Assembly: GCF_900451195.1 (NCBI RefSeq)
Contig: NZ_UGHR01000001.1
Span: 2,418,001 to 2,482,000, forward strand
Length of the DNA stretch: 64,000 nt
Origin: Iodobacter fluviatilis
Lineage (GTDB): Bacteria; Pseudomonadota; Gammaproteobacteria; Burkholderiales; Chitinibacteraceae
Reading direction: 5' to 3'
The position numbers were made by a program, and so were the translations under genes. The notes beneath the pieces were generated by a model. It saw nothing but the letters and a program-made list of their open reading frames with translations, ran no database searches and had not been told where the DNA came from. This document shows positions 45,805 to 55,075 of the stretch, piece after piece (position 1 is the stretch's first letter; every line of letters begins with the position of its first letter).

Positions 45805-48079
45805 ACTCAGCCGGCTGCGGCGGCTTAATCATATGTACCGTGTACTAAGCCGGATCAATCAGGCCATCGTACGTGCGGAGAGCCCGGATGGCCTGTATCA
45901 GGAAACTTGCCGAATTGCTGTTGAGTCAGGTTTGTTTTCCATGGTATGGATTGGCCAACTGGATCATGTCCACGCCCGCCTGCGCCCGCTCGCTCATTGC
46001 GGACAAGTACCCGATTTAATTGAGCAGACTTGCCACAACCGTACATCGCCTGCTTGGGGCGTACTGCACGCAAGCCGTCTTGTGGTGTGCAATAGCTTGG
46101 CTGATCAACCCGAAAAATACTCAGGCGAGCTTGCCGCAGGTTTGCATTCACTCGCATGCATCCCTCTACATGAAGCTGGCGAGGTTATCGGGCTGTTAGC
46201 GTGGTATGCAGAACGGCCAGACCAGTTTGATGAAGACGTGGTCGGGCTCATCACAGAAGTGGCTAACGATATTTCATTTGCTCTGGAGCACTTATTACAA
46301 GAGCAGCAGCGGCTGGTGGCAGAAACCCGGCTGCGTTACCTAGCCTACTACGATCCTCAAACGGGCTTACCCAACCGCGCCTTGCTGGAGCAACGCTTGT
46401 TGCAACTGGCCGATTCAGGCGAGCCACTGGCACTACTGGACATCAAGTTGCAAAGACTGGAGCCCATTGCCCGCGTATTTGGTGATCAGGTTGTGGATGT
46501 CTTATTACGCACCCTTGCGCAACGACTAGAAGGCCGCATCACAGGAGGCGTACTTGCACAACTGGCGCCGGATGAATTTGCCCTGGTTTTGCCAGGTCTT
46601 GATGAGCACGCGGCCATAGAGACATTTGCACAAAATGTGCTTGCATCCATAAGACAAGCCCTGCCCGCTGGCAGCGGTGAAGTATTCGTAGGCGCTGGCA
46701 TTGGCGTGGCCATTTATCCAAGTATTGAAACACAAATCCTTCAACTGGTACCGCGGGCCCGGCTGGCCGCCATCGGCGCAGTGCTCAATAATGAAGTGTG
46801 CTTTTATCAGGACGGACAAGATCGCGATTCGGCGGGACGGCTGGCCTTAGAGGGTGAATTACACCGTGCGCTGGAGCGTGGCGAATTTGAGCTGCACTAC
46901 CAGCCACAGCTGAATATGAAGACGGGGCTGATGATCGGTGTTGAAGCACTGATACGCTGGCAACACCCGGCCAAGGGGCTGATTGGTCCTGCCTTATTTA
47001 TCCCCGTATTAGAAAGTTGTGGCTTGATGGAACTGGTGGGGGAATGGGTATTGCGACAGGCCTGCGCTCAGCAACGGGACTGGTTAAATTGTGGCCTACC
47101 TCCGCTGCGCATGGCAGTCAATTTGTCAGCCCAGCAGTTTCGCCAACCAGGCCTCGTGGAGTTGGTGCACGAAGTGCTGTGCGATAGCGGCATGGATCCA
47201 GGCTGGCTTGAGTTGGAGCTTACAGAAAGCCTGATTCTGGAAGATGCCGAACGCACTATTCAAACAATGCACGACCTGAAAAAGTTGGGTGTGCGGCTGG
47301 CTCTGGATGACTTTGGTACGGGCTATTCCTCCCTTAGTTATTTGCGTCGTTTCCCGGTAGACAGCATCAAGATTGATCAGAGCTTCGTTCGTGATATTGC
47401 GACACAGGCCAGCGCAGGCGCGCTGGCTCGGGCCATTTTGGGAATGGGCCACAATCTGGGCTTAGATACAATTGCTGAAGGTGTGGAGGATGCCAGTCAG
47501 CTAGGCTATCTGCGCAAACAAGGCTGCAATGAAATGCAGGGGTTTTTGTTCAGCCATGCGGTGACGGCGCAGGAGCTGGCCCTGTTTCTGCTTGAAGAGC
47601 GCCGGCTGCCTCCCGCCGGAAGCTGTACAGCCGCCAGCGCAACCATCCTTGTGGTCGATGATGAGCTAAACATCTTAACCGCGATTAAACGCTTGCTGCG
47701 CCAAGATGGGATCACTGTACTGACCGCAAGCAATGCCGCAGAAGGTTTTGCCCACTTAGCGACGACCGAAGTGGGCGTCATACTGGCTGACCAGCGTATG
47801 CCCGGCCTAAGCGGAGCCGTTTTTCTCGATCAGGTTAAGGGACTTTACCCTGACAGCATCCGCATTCTGCTGACAGGCTATACCGAGCTGGCTGCGGTAA
47901 TCGACGCAGTGAACCGCGGAGCCCTGTACAAATTACTCACCAAACCATGGGAGGATGATGTGCTGAGGGAAAACGTACGCGAAGCGTTGCACCACTATGA
48001 AACAGTGCAGGAAAATCGACGTTTGCTGCAAAGCCTTAATAATCGCCAGCTAGGCAACACCAATGCCAGACAAAATTAG
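45794..48079 (+). CDS. GAF - degenerate GGDEF - EAL - receiver protein
   Basis: A 761-residue c-di-GMP signalling protein. The N-terminal GAF domain (about 20-165) is followed by a diguanylate-cyclase-like domain whose active-site motif reads APDEF instead of GGDEF, so it should not make c-di-GMP. The EAL domain (about 350-600) keeps EALIRWQHP, the DDFGTGYSSLSYL loop and EGVED, so it is likely an active phosphodiesterase. A C-terminal receiver (DDELNILTAIKRLLRQDG, DQRMPGLSG, LLTKPWEDD) puts it under phosphorelay control. GGAGA precedes the ATG; it overlaps the kinase gene by 17 bases. Confidence 0.93.
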   Translation: MTSELSRLRRLNHMYRVLSRINQAIVRAESPDGLYQETCRIAVESGLFSMVWIGQLDHVHARLRPLAHCGQVPDLIEQTCHNRTSPAWGVLHASRLVVCNSLADQPEKYSGELAAGLHSLACIPLHEAGEVIGLLAWYAERPDQFDEDVVGLITEVANDISFALEHLLQEQQRLVAETRLRYLAYYDPQTGLPNRALLEQRLLQLADSGEPLALLDIKLQRLEPIARVFGDQVVDVLLRTLAQRLEGRITGGVLAQLAPDEFALVLPGLDEHAAIETFAQNVLASIRQALPAGSGEVFVGAGIGVAIYPSIETQILQLVPRARLAAIGAVLNNEVCFYQDGQDRDSAGRLALEGELHRALERGEFELHYQPQLNMKTGLMIGVEALIRWQHPAKGLIGPALFIPVLESCGLMELVGEWVLRQACAQQRDWLNCGLPPLRMAVNLSAQQFRQPGLVELVHEVLCDSGMDPGWLELELTESLILEDAERTIQTMHDLKKLGVRLALDDFGTGYSSLSYLRRFPVDSIKIDQSFVRDIATQASAGALARAILGMGHNLGLDTIAEGVEDASQLGYLRKQGCNEMQGFLFSHAVTAQELALFLLEERRLPPAGSCTAASATILVVDDELNILTAIKRLLRQDGITVLTASNAAEGFAHLATTEVGVILADQRMPGLSGAVFLDQVKGLYPDSIRILLTGYTELAAVIDAVNRGALYKLLTKPWEDDVLRENVREALHHYETVQENRRLLQSLNNRQLGNTNARQN

Positions 48080-51000
48080 CTCCCCCGTTGAGCGTAAAGT
48101 ATTAGTGGGCTTTATTGCCACGATGGCCGTATTGCTGCTGCTGGGCGGCTTAAGCTATCAAACCACTCGCATGGCCCTAGATACAGCAGACTGGGTTACG
48201 CACACCTATAAGGTACTGACTGCGCTGGAGTCCTTTGAGGGCGGGCTGTTTCAGGCCGAAAGCGGCCAGCGCGGATATTTTATTTCTGGCCAGCCTGCGC
48301 TGCTGGATCAGCGTCGTGCAGGGCTGGAAAAAGCCGATACGGCGCTGGCCCGCCTGAGAGAGCTGACGGCCGACAATACAGTTCAGCAAACGCGCACCAA
48401 CATGTTGCAACAGCGCCTGGCTCAGCGCCTTGCTGCTTTTGATGCTTCAACCAAGCTCTATCTGAGCCACGGTCATGATGGCGTACGGCAGCAATATATC
48501 AGCACGGCCGGGCCAAAAGGCCCGCAGCTGACAGAGGATATTCGCCATATTGTGGCCAGTATGGCGCAAGAAGAAAAACAGCTACTGGCTGTGCGTCACC
48601 AAGAAGAAAACAGTAAATGGGCCCGTAGTCAGCTTATCTTTGCTGCAATTCTGGTCTTACTGACGGGCTTTCTTGCGGGGTTGTTTTGGCGCATCCGCTG
48701 TGAAATGAGAGAGCGGATGCAAAGTGAGCAGGCTCTTAAGCAAAGCGAAGCTTCTCTGCAACAGATCCTCGATGTGCTGCCCGTTGGGGTATGGCTGGCC
48801 GATGCCAGTGGACAGCTGCGCTATCACAACCATGCCGGTCAGCTCATCTGGGCTGGCGCTCATATGGCAGGTATTGAGCAATATAACCAGTACAAGGGTT
48901 GGTGGCTGCATAATGGCCAACCGCTAAAAGCAGAAGAATGGGGAATGGCGCGGGCGATACGCCATGGGGAAATATCAACAGGGGAAGAAGTCGAAATAGA
49001 GTGTTTCGACAGCAGCCGTAAGATCATTCTGAACTCTGCCACGCCACTGTACGACACAGCAGGTAAGCTGACCGGTGCGGTTTCTGTTAACCAAGACATT
49101 ACTGGGCTTAAGCATGTTGAACAGGCGCTCAAAGAAACGGCTCGCTTTGATTTCAGCCATGGTGCAGCACTCACCTTATTTAATGCGACGCTGGCGCGAC
49201 AGCCGCTACTGGATGGGCTGTTAAAACTACTGGCAGATAACCACCCCTTTCCATTGGCAGCTTTTTACCATCAAGATGAGCTAAGCGGGCAATTTGTACT
49301 TCTGGCCAGCAGAGGCTGTACTGCCGGCATCAGCCAGCGTTTCAGCCTTGGTGAAGGTTTGGTCGGACTGGTGGCACAAACAGGCGAAAGACGATCTCAG
49401 CACTGCCCGCCGGGTATGCCGGGCATGCAGATCGATACAGGGTTGTTGCAATTTTCCCCTTTCGAGCTATTGCTCAGCCCGGTCAGCTACCAGGAACACC
49501 GCCACGGCGTCTTGGTACTGGCCAGCGACCGTGCCCTGAGTGAAGGAGAAAAAGCCTTTATAGACCGACTAAGTGCACAGTTGGCAGTGGCACTGCACAA
49601 TCTGAAGCAATTTGATGATGTGAAGGCGCTGGCGTCCAAACTGCACGTGAGTCTGGACGATATCGCCCGAAAAAATGTGCAGCTGGAAACAGCCTCAAAA
49701 CTAAAATCCGAATTCCTTGCAAACATGTCGCATGAGCTGCGAACGCCCTTAAACGCCATTATTGGTTTTTCAGAAGTATTGAAAGACGGCATTGCTGGGG
49801 ATTTGAATTCAGAACAATTAGCTTACACCATTGATATTTTTGATAGCGGACAGCATCTGCTGTCGTTAATTAACGATATTCTTGATTTATCAAAAATTGA
49901 GGCTGGTCAGGCAATATTCGAGCCCGAGATGCTGAATATAAGTGCATTGCTGCGCAACTGTCTGACCATTGTTAAGGAAAGTGCGGGCAGGCATGCGATT
50001 CGCCTCAGTTTGCAAATGGATGGCGTTGAGGGTGAGTTGCTTGCTGACCTGAGAAAACTCAAGCAGATCATTTATAACCTGTTATCCAATGCAGTTAAAT
50101 TTAGCCCGGATGGGGGTGAGGTGCGGCTGGCCGCACGCCGGGTGAAGCGCCACGAAGTACGCCTGGAGAATACGGCACCGCAAATTATGCGCTTACTACC
50201 TTTACCCTCAGTGGATTGCGATGATTTTCTGGAGGTGAGTGTGAGCGATACGGGCATTGGCATTGCCGAAGCAGATTTGGGTCGCTTATTCCAGCCTTTC
50301 CAACAACTAGATACATCACTGGCACGTACTTTTGAAGGCACAGGCCTTGGGCTGGCACTCGTGCGTAATATGGTGGCCTTGCATAGTGGCACAGTAGGCG
50401 TAGTCAGCGCGCCAGAACAAGGTTCACGATTTGTTTTCTGGCTACCATGGCTTGAGGCGAAAACCGTTACACCTCAAGCCGTTGTGCCTATGACGGCACC
50501 TCTTTCGCATTCCGCTGAAGGCCACACAATACTGATCATCGAAGATGACGAGCAGGCCGTCATGTTGCTGCGCCTGCAGCTTGAGCGGGCTGGCTTCAGG
50601 GTTGAGCGTGCGGCTAATGCCGAAAGCGGGCTGGTGATGGCGGCACAGTTGCAACCTGCACTCATCACACTGGATTTATTACTGCCGGGCTTAAGTGGCT
50701 GGGATGCGCTTGAGCAGCTGAAGGCCGATCCGCAGCTGGCGGGAATACCTGTCGTGATTGTTTCCATCGTGACCGACCGGCAGCGAGGCTATGCACTGGG
50801 CGCTCACCAGGTATTGCAAAAGCCGATCCAGCAGGGAGAGCTATTAGCTGTTTTGCATGGATTGGGGTTAGGAGATAAAGGTCAGCCATGCACTATATTG
50901 CTGGTCGATGATGACCCCAAGGCGGTAAAGCTGCTAAGCGCCCACTTTAAAGACAGTAATTTCCAACTGGAACATGCTTATGGCGGCCATGAAGCGATCG

Positions 51001-51263
51001 GGAAGGTACAGCGTTGCCCGCCTGATTTATTGATTCTTGATCTGATGATGCCGGAAGTAGACGGATTTGCTGTTGTTGAGGCATTAAAATCACAAGCACA
51101 CACCGCGCAAATCCCCATCTTGATTCTGACGGCCAAGCATGTCAGTGCGGAGGACCGGCGACGGCTGAATGGATTTGTTATTGATATCATGGAAAAAAGT
51201 TCATTCGATGCCAGCCAGCTGTTGCTTGAGGTAGAACGGGCACTGGGCAAGCGCGGCGGCTAA
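48063..51263 (+). CDS. Hybrid sensor histidine kinase (CHASE3-PAS-GAF-HK-REC-REC)
   Basis: A 1066-residue membrane kinase. A CHASE3-like periplasmic sensor (AESGQRGYFISG) lies between two membrane helices (about 15-35 and 190-212); PAS (about 230-350) and GAF (about 365-500) domains follow. The H-box is LANMSHELRTPLNAIIGFSE, then the ATP-binding domain with LLSNAVKFSPDGG and GTGLGLALVRNM. Two receivers close the protein, with acceptors in LITLDLLLPGLSG and LLILDLMMPEVDGF. It should autophosphorylate and feed the receivers encoded around it. Confidence 0.95.
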   Translation: MPDKISSPVERKVLVGFIATMAVLLLLGGLSYQTTRMALDTADWVTHTYKVLTALESFEGGLFQAESGQRGYFISGQPALLDQRRAGLEKADTALARLRELTADNTVQQTRTNMLQQRLAQRLAAFDASTKLYLSHGHDGVRQQYISTAGPKGPQLTEDIRHIVASMAQEEKQLLAVRHQEENSKWARSQLIFAAILVLLTGFLAGLFWRIRCEMRERMQSEQALKQSEASLQQILDVLPVGVWLADASGQLRYHNHAGQLIWAGAHMAGIEQYNQYKGWWLHNGQPLKAEEWGMARAIRHGEISTGEEVEIECFDSSRKIILNSATPLYDTAGKLTGAVSVNQDITGLKHVEQALKETARFDFSHGAALTLFNATLARQPLLDGLLKLLADNHPFPLAAFYHQDELSGQFVLLASRGCTAGISQRFSLGEGLVGLVAQTGERRSQHCPPGMPGMQIDTGLLQFSPFELLLSPVSYQEHRHGVLVLASDRALSEGEKAFIDRLSAQLAVALHNLKQFDDVKALASKLHVSLDDIARKNVQLETASKLKSEFLANMSHELRTPLNAIIGFSEVLKDGIAGDLNSEQLAYTIDIFDSGQHLLSLINDILDLSKIEAGQAIFEPEMLNISALLRNCLTIVKESAGRHAIRLSLQMDGVEGELLADLRKLKQIIYNLLSNAVKFSPDGGEVRLAARRVKRHEVRLENTAPQIMRLLPLPSVDCDDFLEVSVSDTGIGIAEADLGRLFQPFQQLDTSLARTFEGTGLGLALVRNMVALHSGTVGVVSAPEQGSRFVFWLPWLEAKTVTPQAVVPMTAPLSHSAEGHTILIIEDDEQAVMLLRLQLERAGFRVERAANAESGLVMAAQLQPALITLDLLLPGLSGWDALEQLKADPQLAGIPVVIVSIVTDRQRGYALGAHQVLQKPIQQGELLAVLHGLGLGDKGQPCTILLVDDDPKAVKLLSAHFKDSNFQLEHAYGGHEAIGKVQRCPPDLLILDLMMPEVDGFAVVEALKSQAHTAQIPILILTAKHVSAEDRRRLNGFVIDIMEKSSFDASQLLLEVERALGKRGG

Positions 51264-51321
51264 ATACATTGTCTAACAGGCTACTGGCCACGCAGAAGTA
51301 GCCGTTCTATTTGGTGCAGAA

Positions 51322-51687
51322 ATGGCCAAGATACTGATCGTAGAAGACACCCCGGCAAATATGCGCCTGCTGATCGTGATACTGGAAAAAGCAGGCCATC
51401 GCCTGCTGCTGGCCCCGGTGGCCAGCGAAGGGATACTCATTGCCCAGCAGGAACAACCCGACCTCATCCTGATGGATGTGCAGTTGCCTGGCATGAACGG
51501 ACTAGAAGCAACTCGCTTACTTAAGGCCGACCCGGTCACTCAGGGTATTCCAGTCATTGCGATCACCGCTTTTGCTATGAGTGGTGATAAAGAGTATTTC
51601 ATCAACGCAGGCTGTGACGGCTACCTAGCTAAGCCCATCCGCTACAAAGAGCTGTTAGCTGCGGTTGAAAATGCACTAAAAAAATGA
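51322..51687 (+). CDS. Response regulator receiver protein, DivK-like
   Basis: A 121-residue single-domain receiver: LIVEDTPANMRLL, the acceptor in LILMDVQLPGMNGLEATR, the switch Thr in AITAFAM and YLAKPIRYKEL. The sequence style matches stand-alone receivers next to hybrid kinases. It begins 58 bases after the kinase gene and ends the operon. Confidence 0.92.
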   Translation: MAKILIVEDTPANMRLLIVILEKAGHRLLLAPVASEGILIAQQEQPDLILMDVQLPGMNGLEATRLLKADPVTQGIPVIAITAFAMSGDKEYFINAGCDGYLAKPIRYKELLAAVENALKK

Positions 51688-51818
51688 AATAAACAGGCAA
51701 GCCCGAATCAGGGAATATGAAGGAAACATAAGCAATACGATCTGATAAAGCGCTTGGTTTTATAATGCAGCGCCTCGCAACAGTAAGTTTCTCAGGGGTG
51801 AAGACCTATCCTAAAAAT

Positions 51819-51831
51819 TGTAAAATTTACA
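51819..51831. promoter_or_regulatory. Small palindrome upstream of the mgtA leader
   Basis: TGTAAA-A-TTTACA is a perfect inverted repeat with a 1-base spacer, about 50 bases before the leader ORF. It could be an operator overlapping the mgtA promoter. The regulator is unknown. Confidence 0.35.
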
Positions 51832-51871
51832 CCTTACCCCCTCCGGGTAGACGTTTTTGCGCTGAAGGCGT

Positions 51872-52066
51872 ATGGTTCACCCGTCATTATTTTACGGAGG
51901 TCCCTCGTGGACAGTTCTGGTAGTCGATCGTATATCGATCGCTAGCGGCAAGGTTGCAGGGGTCTTTTCTTCTGCCGTTACCTTGCCGCTCTGGCGGGTA
52001 ACGGTGTCTGTGATGCATCCATATCTGGATTGCTTGCGTACGCCATTCCCATTTTTTTGCGCTTAG
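51872..52066 (+). CDS. Possible leader ORF of the magnesium operon
   Basis: A 64-codon ORF (MVHPSLFYGGPSWTV to TPFPFFCA) that spans all the early hairpins of the mgtA leader. GAAGG lies 3 bases before the ATG, a poor spacing. Its codons coincide with both competing stems at 51944-52004, so ribosome progress could choose between them, as the short mgtL ORF does in Salmonella. It may instead be a chance ORF. Confidence 0.35.
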   Translation: MVHPSLFYGGPSWTVLVVDRISIASGKVAGVFSSAVTLPLWRVTVSVMHPYLDCLRTPFPFFCA

Positions 52067-52245
52067 CACGACGCCCTTAGGGCGTCCGTGATGCTATGCA
52101 CTGCTGATGCTCGTTTCACAGACTTGCTCCGCGAGGAGTAGGCTGCTCGTCGATCTTTGATGGAGTGAAACCATCATCAACAGCGCGTCATTGCTGCTTG
52201 CGTAATGGATTGTCCTCAACGTCGCCGTTTTGCCGCGACGAAGGA
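51925..52245 (+). promoter_or_regulatory. Structured 5' leader of mgtA with competing hairpins
   Basis: Within the gap before mgtA are six inverted repeats: CGATCG pair (51925-51941); stem A, 11 bp (51944-51954 with 51980-51990); stem B, 8 bp (51975-51982 with 51997-52004), which shares bases with stem A so that only one can form; GACGCCC-TTA-GGGCGTC (52070-52086); TGATGG/CCATCA (52158-52176); and CGTCGC/GCGACG (52220-52240), abutting the AAGGA ribosome site. The conserved core of the known M-box riboswitch is not seen. A new type of magnesium- or translation-sensing leader is plausible. Confidence 0.6.
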
Positions 52246-52251
52246 ATGCAT

Positions 52252-55011
52252 ATGCGCCTGTTTAAAAATCGTTTGTTGAATTTCATTCAAAAAGGGCTTT
52301 CTGCCCGTCAATTTCGTCGTTCCGCCAGCTTAGAGCAGCTTCGCGGCATGAATAATGGCCGGGAGATGAGTAAATCACTTGGACAGCGTTTACTCACCTT
52401 GTCCAAGCTTGAAATCAGCACAGCTTTGCATCGGCTGGGCTCTTGCGCAGAAGGCTTAAGCCATGCTGAGGCGGACAACAAACGCCTGCAGACCGGCCCC
52501 AATGAAATCGAGCACGAAAAGCCAATCTCCTGGATAGAGCATCTTTGGCTCTGTTACCGCAATCCTTTTAATATTTTACTCACACTACTGGCTGTGATTT
52601 CCTTTGTGACCGAGGATGCAACTGCAGCAGCCATTATTTCGGCAATGGTGGTGATCTCTGCTTTTTTGCGTTTTGTGCAAGAGAAACGCTCGAATACAGC
52701 CGCAGACCGGCTTAAAGCAATGGTCAGCAATACAGCAACAGTTTTACGGCGGGATCCCGCTAAAGTTGCAGCTGCTGAAGCTGAAAAATATTTTGGAGTA
52801 CAGCTTCATCCAAGGCCTGCAGGGCAAATTGAGCTACCGATCAGGCAGCTTGTACCGGGGGATATTGTGGTGCTTTCGGCAGGCGATATGATTCCTGCTG
52901 ACTTGCGATTGTTTGCAGCCAAAGATTTATTTATCAGCCAGGCCGCACTCACTGGTGAATCTATGCCGGTAGAGAAATTTGCTTGGCATAAAGACGCATC
53001 CATCAGCAACCCATTAGAGCGCGACAATCTGTGCTTTATGGGCACTAATGTGGTGAGTGGTGCTGCAACGGCGGTGGTGATTGGCACAGGAAATCAAACC
53101 TACTTTGGTTCTTTGGCTGAGCGCGTAAGCGCCAGTGATAGAACGCTGACTCAGTTTCAGCTGGGCGTAAATAAAATCAGCTGGCTATTGATTCGCTTCA
53201 TGTTTGTTATGGCGCCCCTTGTGTTGTTTATCAATGGCTTTACCAAGGGTGACTGGCCGGAAGCGGCGTTGTTTGCATTGTCTATCGCGGTCGGTCTTAC
53301 GCCAGAAATGCTGCCTATGATTGTGACAGCCGCGCTAGCCAAAGGCGCCGTGATCCTGAGCCGCAAAAAAGTGGTGGTCAAACGCCTCGATGCCATCCAG
53401 AATTTTGGCGCGATGGATATTCTGTGCACAGATAAAACCGGCACGCTAACGCAAGATAAAATCGTCCTTGAGCGCCACACCGATGTATTTGGCTGCGCCA
53501 GCGATGAAGTTTTATCGATGGCCTATTTAAACAGCTATTATCAAACCGGCCTTAAAAACCTGCTTGATGTGGCCGTGCTAGAACATGCCCATTTAAATAC
53601 CGAACTGGGTGTGGCGCAAAACTACCGCAAAGTAGATGAAATTCCTTTTGATTTTAACCGCCGCAGGATGTCGGTTGTGGTGAGCGAGCAGGAGGACCAT
53701 CACGAGCTGATTTGCAAAGGCGCTTTAGAAGAAGTATTGGCGGTGTGCAGCCACGTTCGCCACGGCACACAGATTGAGCCATTAAGCGCTGGGCTGCTGC
53801 ATGATATTCGTAATATCACCGCTGCACTGAATCAGGATGGTTTGCGCGTGGTTGCTGTTGCCAGCAAGGAAATGCCGTCTGATCGCGAAGCCTATGGTGT
53901 GAGCGATGAAAGTGATTTAGTACTCGTGGGCTATATCGCCTTTTTGGACCCACCCAAAGAAAGTACCGCGCCTGCGATTAAGGCACTTAAGGCCAATGGC
54001 GTTTCTGTAAAAGTGCTTACGGGCGACAACGATCTGGTCACGCTGAAAATCTGCAAAGAAGTGGGTTTGCAGGTGGATGGGGTTTTGCTTGGGTCGCAAA
54101 TTGAAACGATGGATGATCCGCTGCTCGCCAATATGGCTGAAACAACCACGGTGTTTGCCAAGCTCACACCATTACACAAAGAGCGCATTGTGCGTTTGCT
54201 GCGGGGCAACGGCCATGTGGTCGGCTTTATGGGCGATGGGATTAATGATGCACCTGCACTGCGTGCAGCAGACATTGGTATTTCAGTTGACTCGGCAGTC
54301 GATATTGCTAAAGAAGCGGCCGATATTATTTTGCTGGAAAAGAGCTTAATGGTCTTGGAAGAAGGCGTGATTGAGGGCCGTAAAACCTTTGCCAATATGC
54401 TGAAATATATCAAAATGACGGCCAGCTCTAATTTTGGCAATGTATTTTCGGTATTGATTGCTTCAGCGTTTATTCCGTTTTTACCCATGCTGCCGCTACA
54501 TTTATTGATTCAAAACTTGCTTTACGATATTTCGCAAACCACCATTCCTTTTGATCATGTGGACAAAGAATCACTAAGTAAGCCTCAGAAATGGAATCCG
54601 GATGAATTAGGCCGCTTTATGATTTTCTTTGGCCCAATCAGCTCGATCTTTGATATCACGACTTTCGCCGTACTGTGGTATGTTTTTAAGGCAAATACTG
54701 AATCAGCACAGACATTGTTTCAATCTGGCTGGTTTATTGAAGGCTTATTGTCACAAACATTAGTGGTGCACTTATTACGCACACGTAAATTGCCATTTAT
54801 TCAAAGCCGTGCAGCATGGCCTTTGCTGGCCATGACCGCGCTGATTATGGCGATTGGTATTTTGTTGCCCATGGGCCCTTGGGCGCATTACTTTAAGCTG
54901 CAGGCATTGCCTTTAGCCTATTTCCCTTGCCTGATCGCTATTTTGCTTGGCTATATCACGCTCACGCAAATCATGAAGGGTATTTACGCAAGGCGTTATG
55001 GCTGGCAGTAA
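52252..55011 (+). CDS. mgtA: Magnesium-transporting P-type ATPase
   Basis: Imports Mg2+ across the inner membrane at the expense of ATP, class P3B. The 919-residue protein has the phosphorylation motif CTDKTGTLTQ, the actuator loop LTGESMPVEK, the hinge MGDGINDAPALRAAD, VLTGDND, and about ten membrane helices, the last six after residue 700. The start at 52252 is chosen for AAGGA at 6 bases; ATG 52246 directly abuts it, and the frame opens further back without ribosome sites. It is preceded by a long structured leader and followed by mgtC. Confidence 0.97.
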   Translation: MRLFKNRLLNFIQKGLSARQFRRSASLEQLRGMNNGREMSKSLGQRLLTLSKLEISTALHRLGSCAEGLSHAEADNKRLQTGPNEIEHEKPISWIEHLWLCYRNPFNILLTLLAVISFVTEDATAAAIISAMVVISAFLRFVQEKRSNTAADRLKAMVSNTATVLRRDPAKVAAAEAEKYFGVQLHPRPAGQIELPIRQLVPGDIVVLSAGDMIPADLRLFAAKDLFISQAALTGESMPVEKFAWHKDASISNPLERDNLCFMGTNVVSGAATAVVIGTGNQTYFGSLAERVSASDRTLTQFQLGVNKISWLLIRFMFVMAPLVLFINGFTKGDWPEAALFALSIAVGLTPEMLPMIVTAALAKGAVILSRKKVVVKRLDAIQNFGAMDILCTDKTGTLTQDKIVLERHTDVFGCASDEVLSMAYLNSYYQTGLKNLLDVAVLEHAHLNTELGVAQNYRKVDEIPFDFNRRRMSVVVSEQEDHHELICKGALEEVLAVCSHVRHGTQIEPLSAGLLHDIRNITAALNQDGLRVVAVASKEMPSDREAYGVSDESDLVLVGYIAFLDPPKESTAPAIKALKANGVSVKVLTGDNDLVTLKICKEVGLQVDGVLLGSQIETMDDPLLANMAETTTVFAKLTPLHKERIVRLLRGNGHVVGFMGDGINDAPALRAADIGISVDSAVDIAKEAADIILLEKSLMVLEEGVIEGRKTFANMLKYIKMTASSNFGNVFSVLIASAFIPFLPMLPLHLLIQNLLYDISQTTIPFDHVDKESLSKPQKWNPDELGRFMIFFGPISSIFDITTFAVLWYVFKANTESAQTLFQSGWFIEGLLSQTLVVHLLRTRKLPFIQSRAAWPLLAMTALIMAIGILLPMGPWAHYFKLQALPLAYFPCLIAILLGYITLTQIMKGIYARRYGWQ

Positions 55012-55027
55012 TTCTTAAATGAAACAG

Positions 55028-55048
55028 GGGCAAGATTCATTCTTGCCC
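55028..55048 (+). promoter_or_regulatory. Hairpin in the mgtA-mgtC spacer
   Basis: GGGCAAG (55028-55034) and CTTGCCC (55042-55048) pair over 7 bp around a 7-base loop. It lies 28 bases before the mgtC start and has only a short T-run, so it may be a partial terminator, a processing site or a protective 3' hairpin that lowers mgtC relative to mgtA. Confidence 0.45.
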
Positions 55049-55075
55049 TTATTGATTCGCTCAAAGGAGCTGCGC

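Noticed and set aside
51780..52245. M-box (ykoK) riboswitch before mgtA
   Set aside because: The conserved core segments of that riboswitch are not seen; the hairpins are of a different layout.
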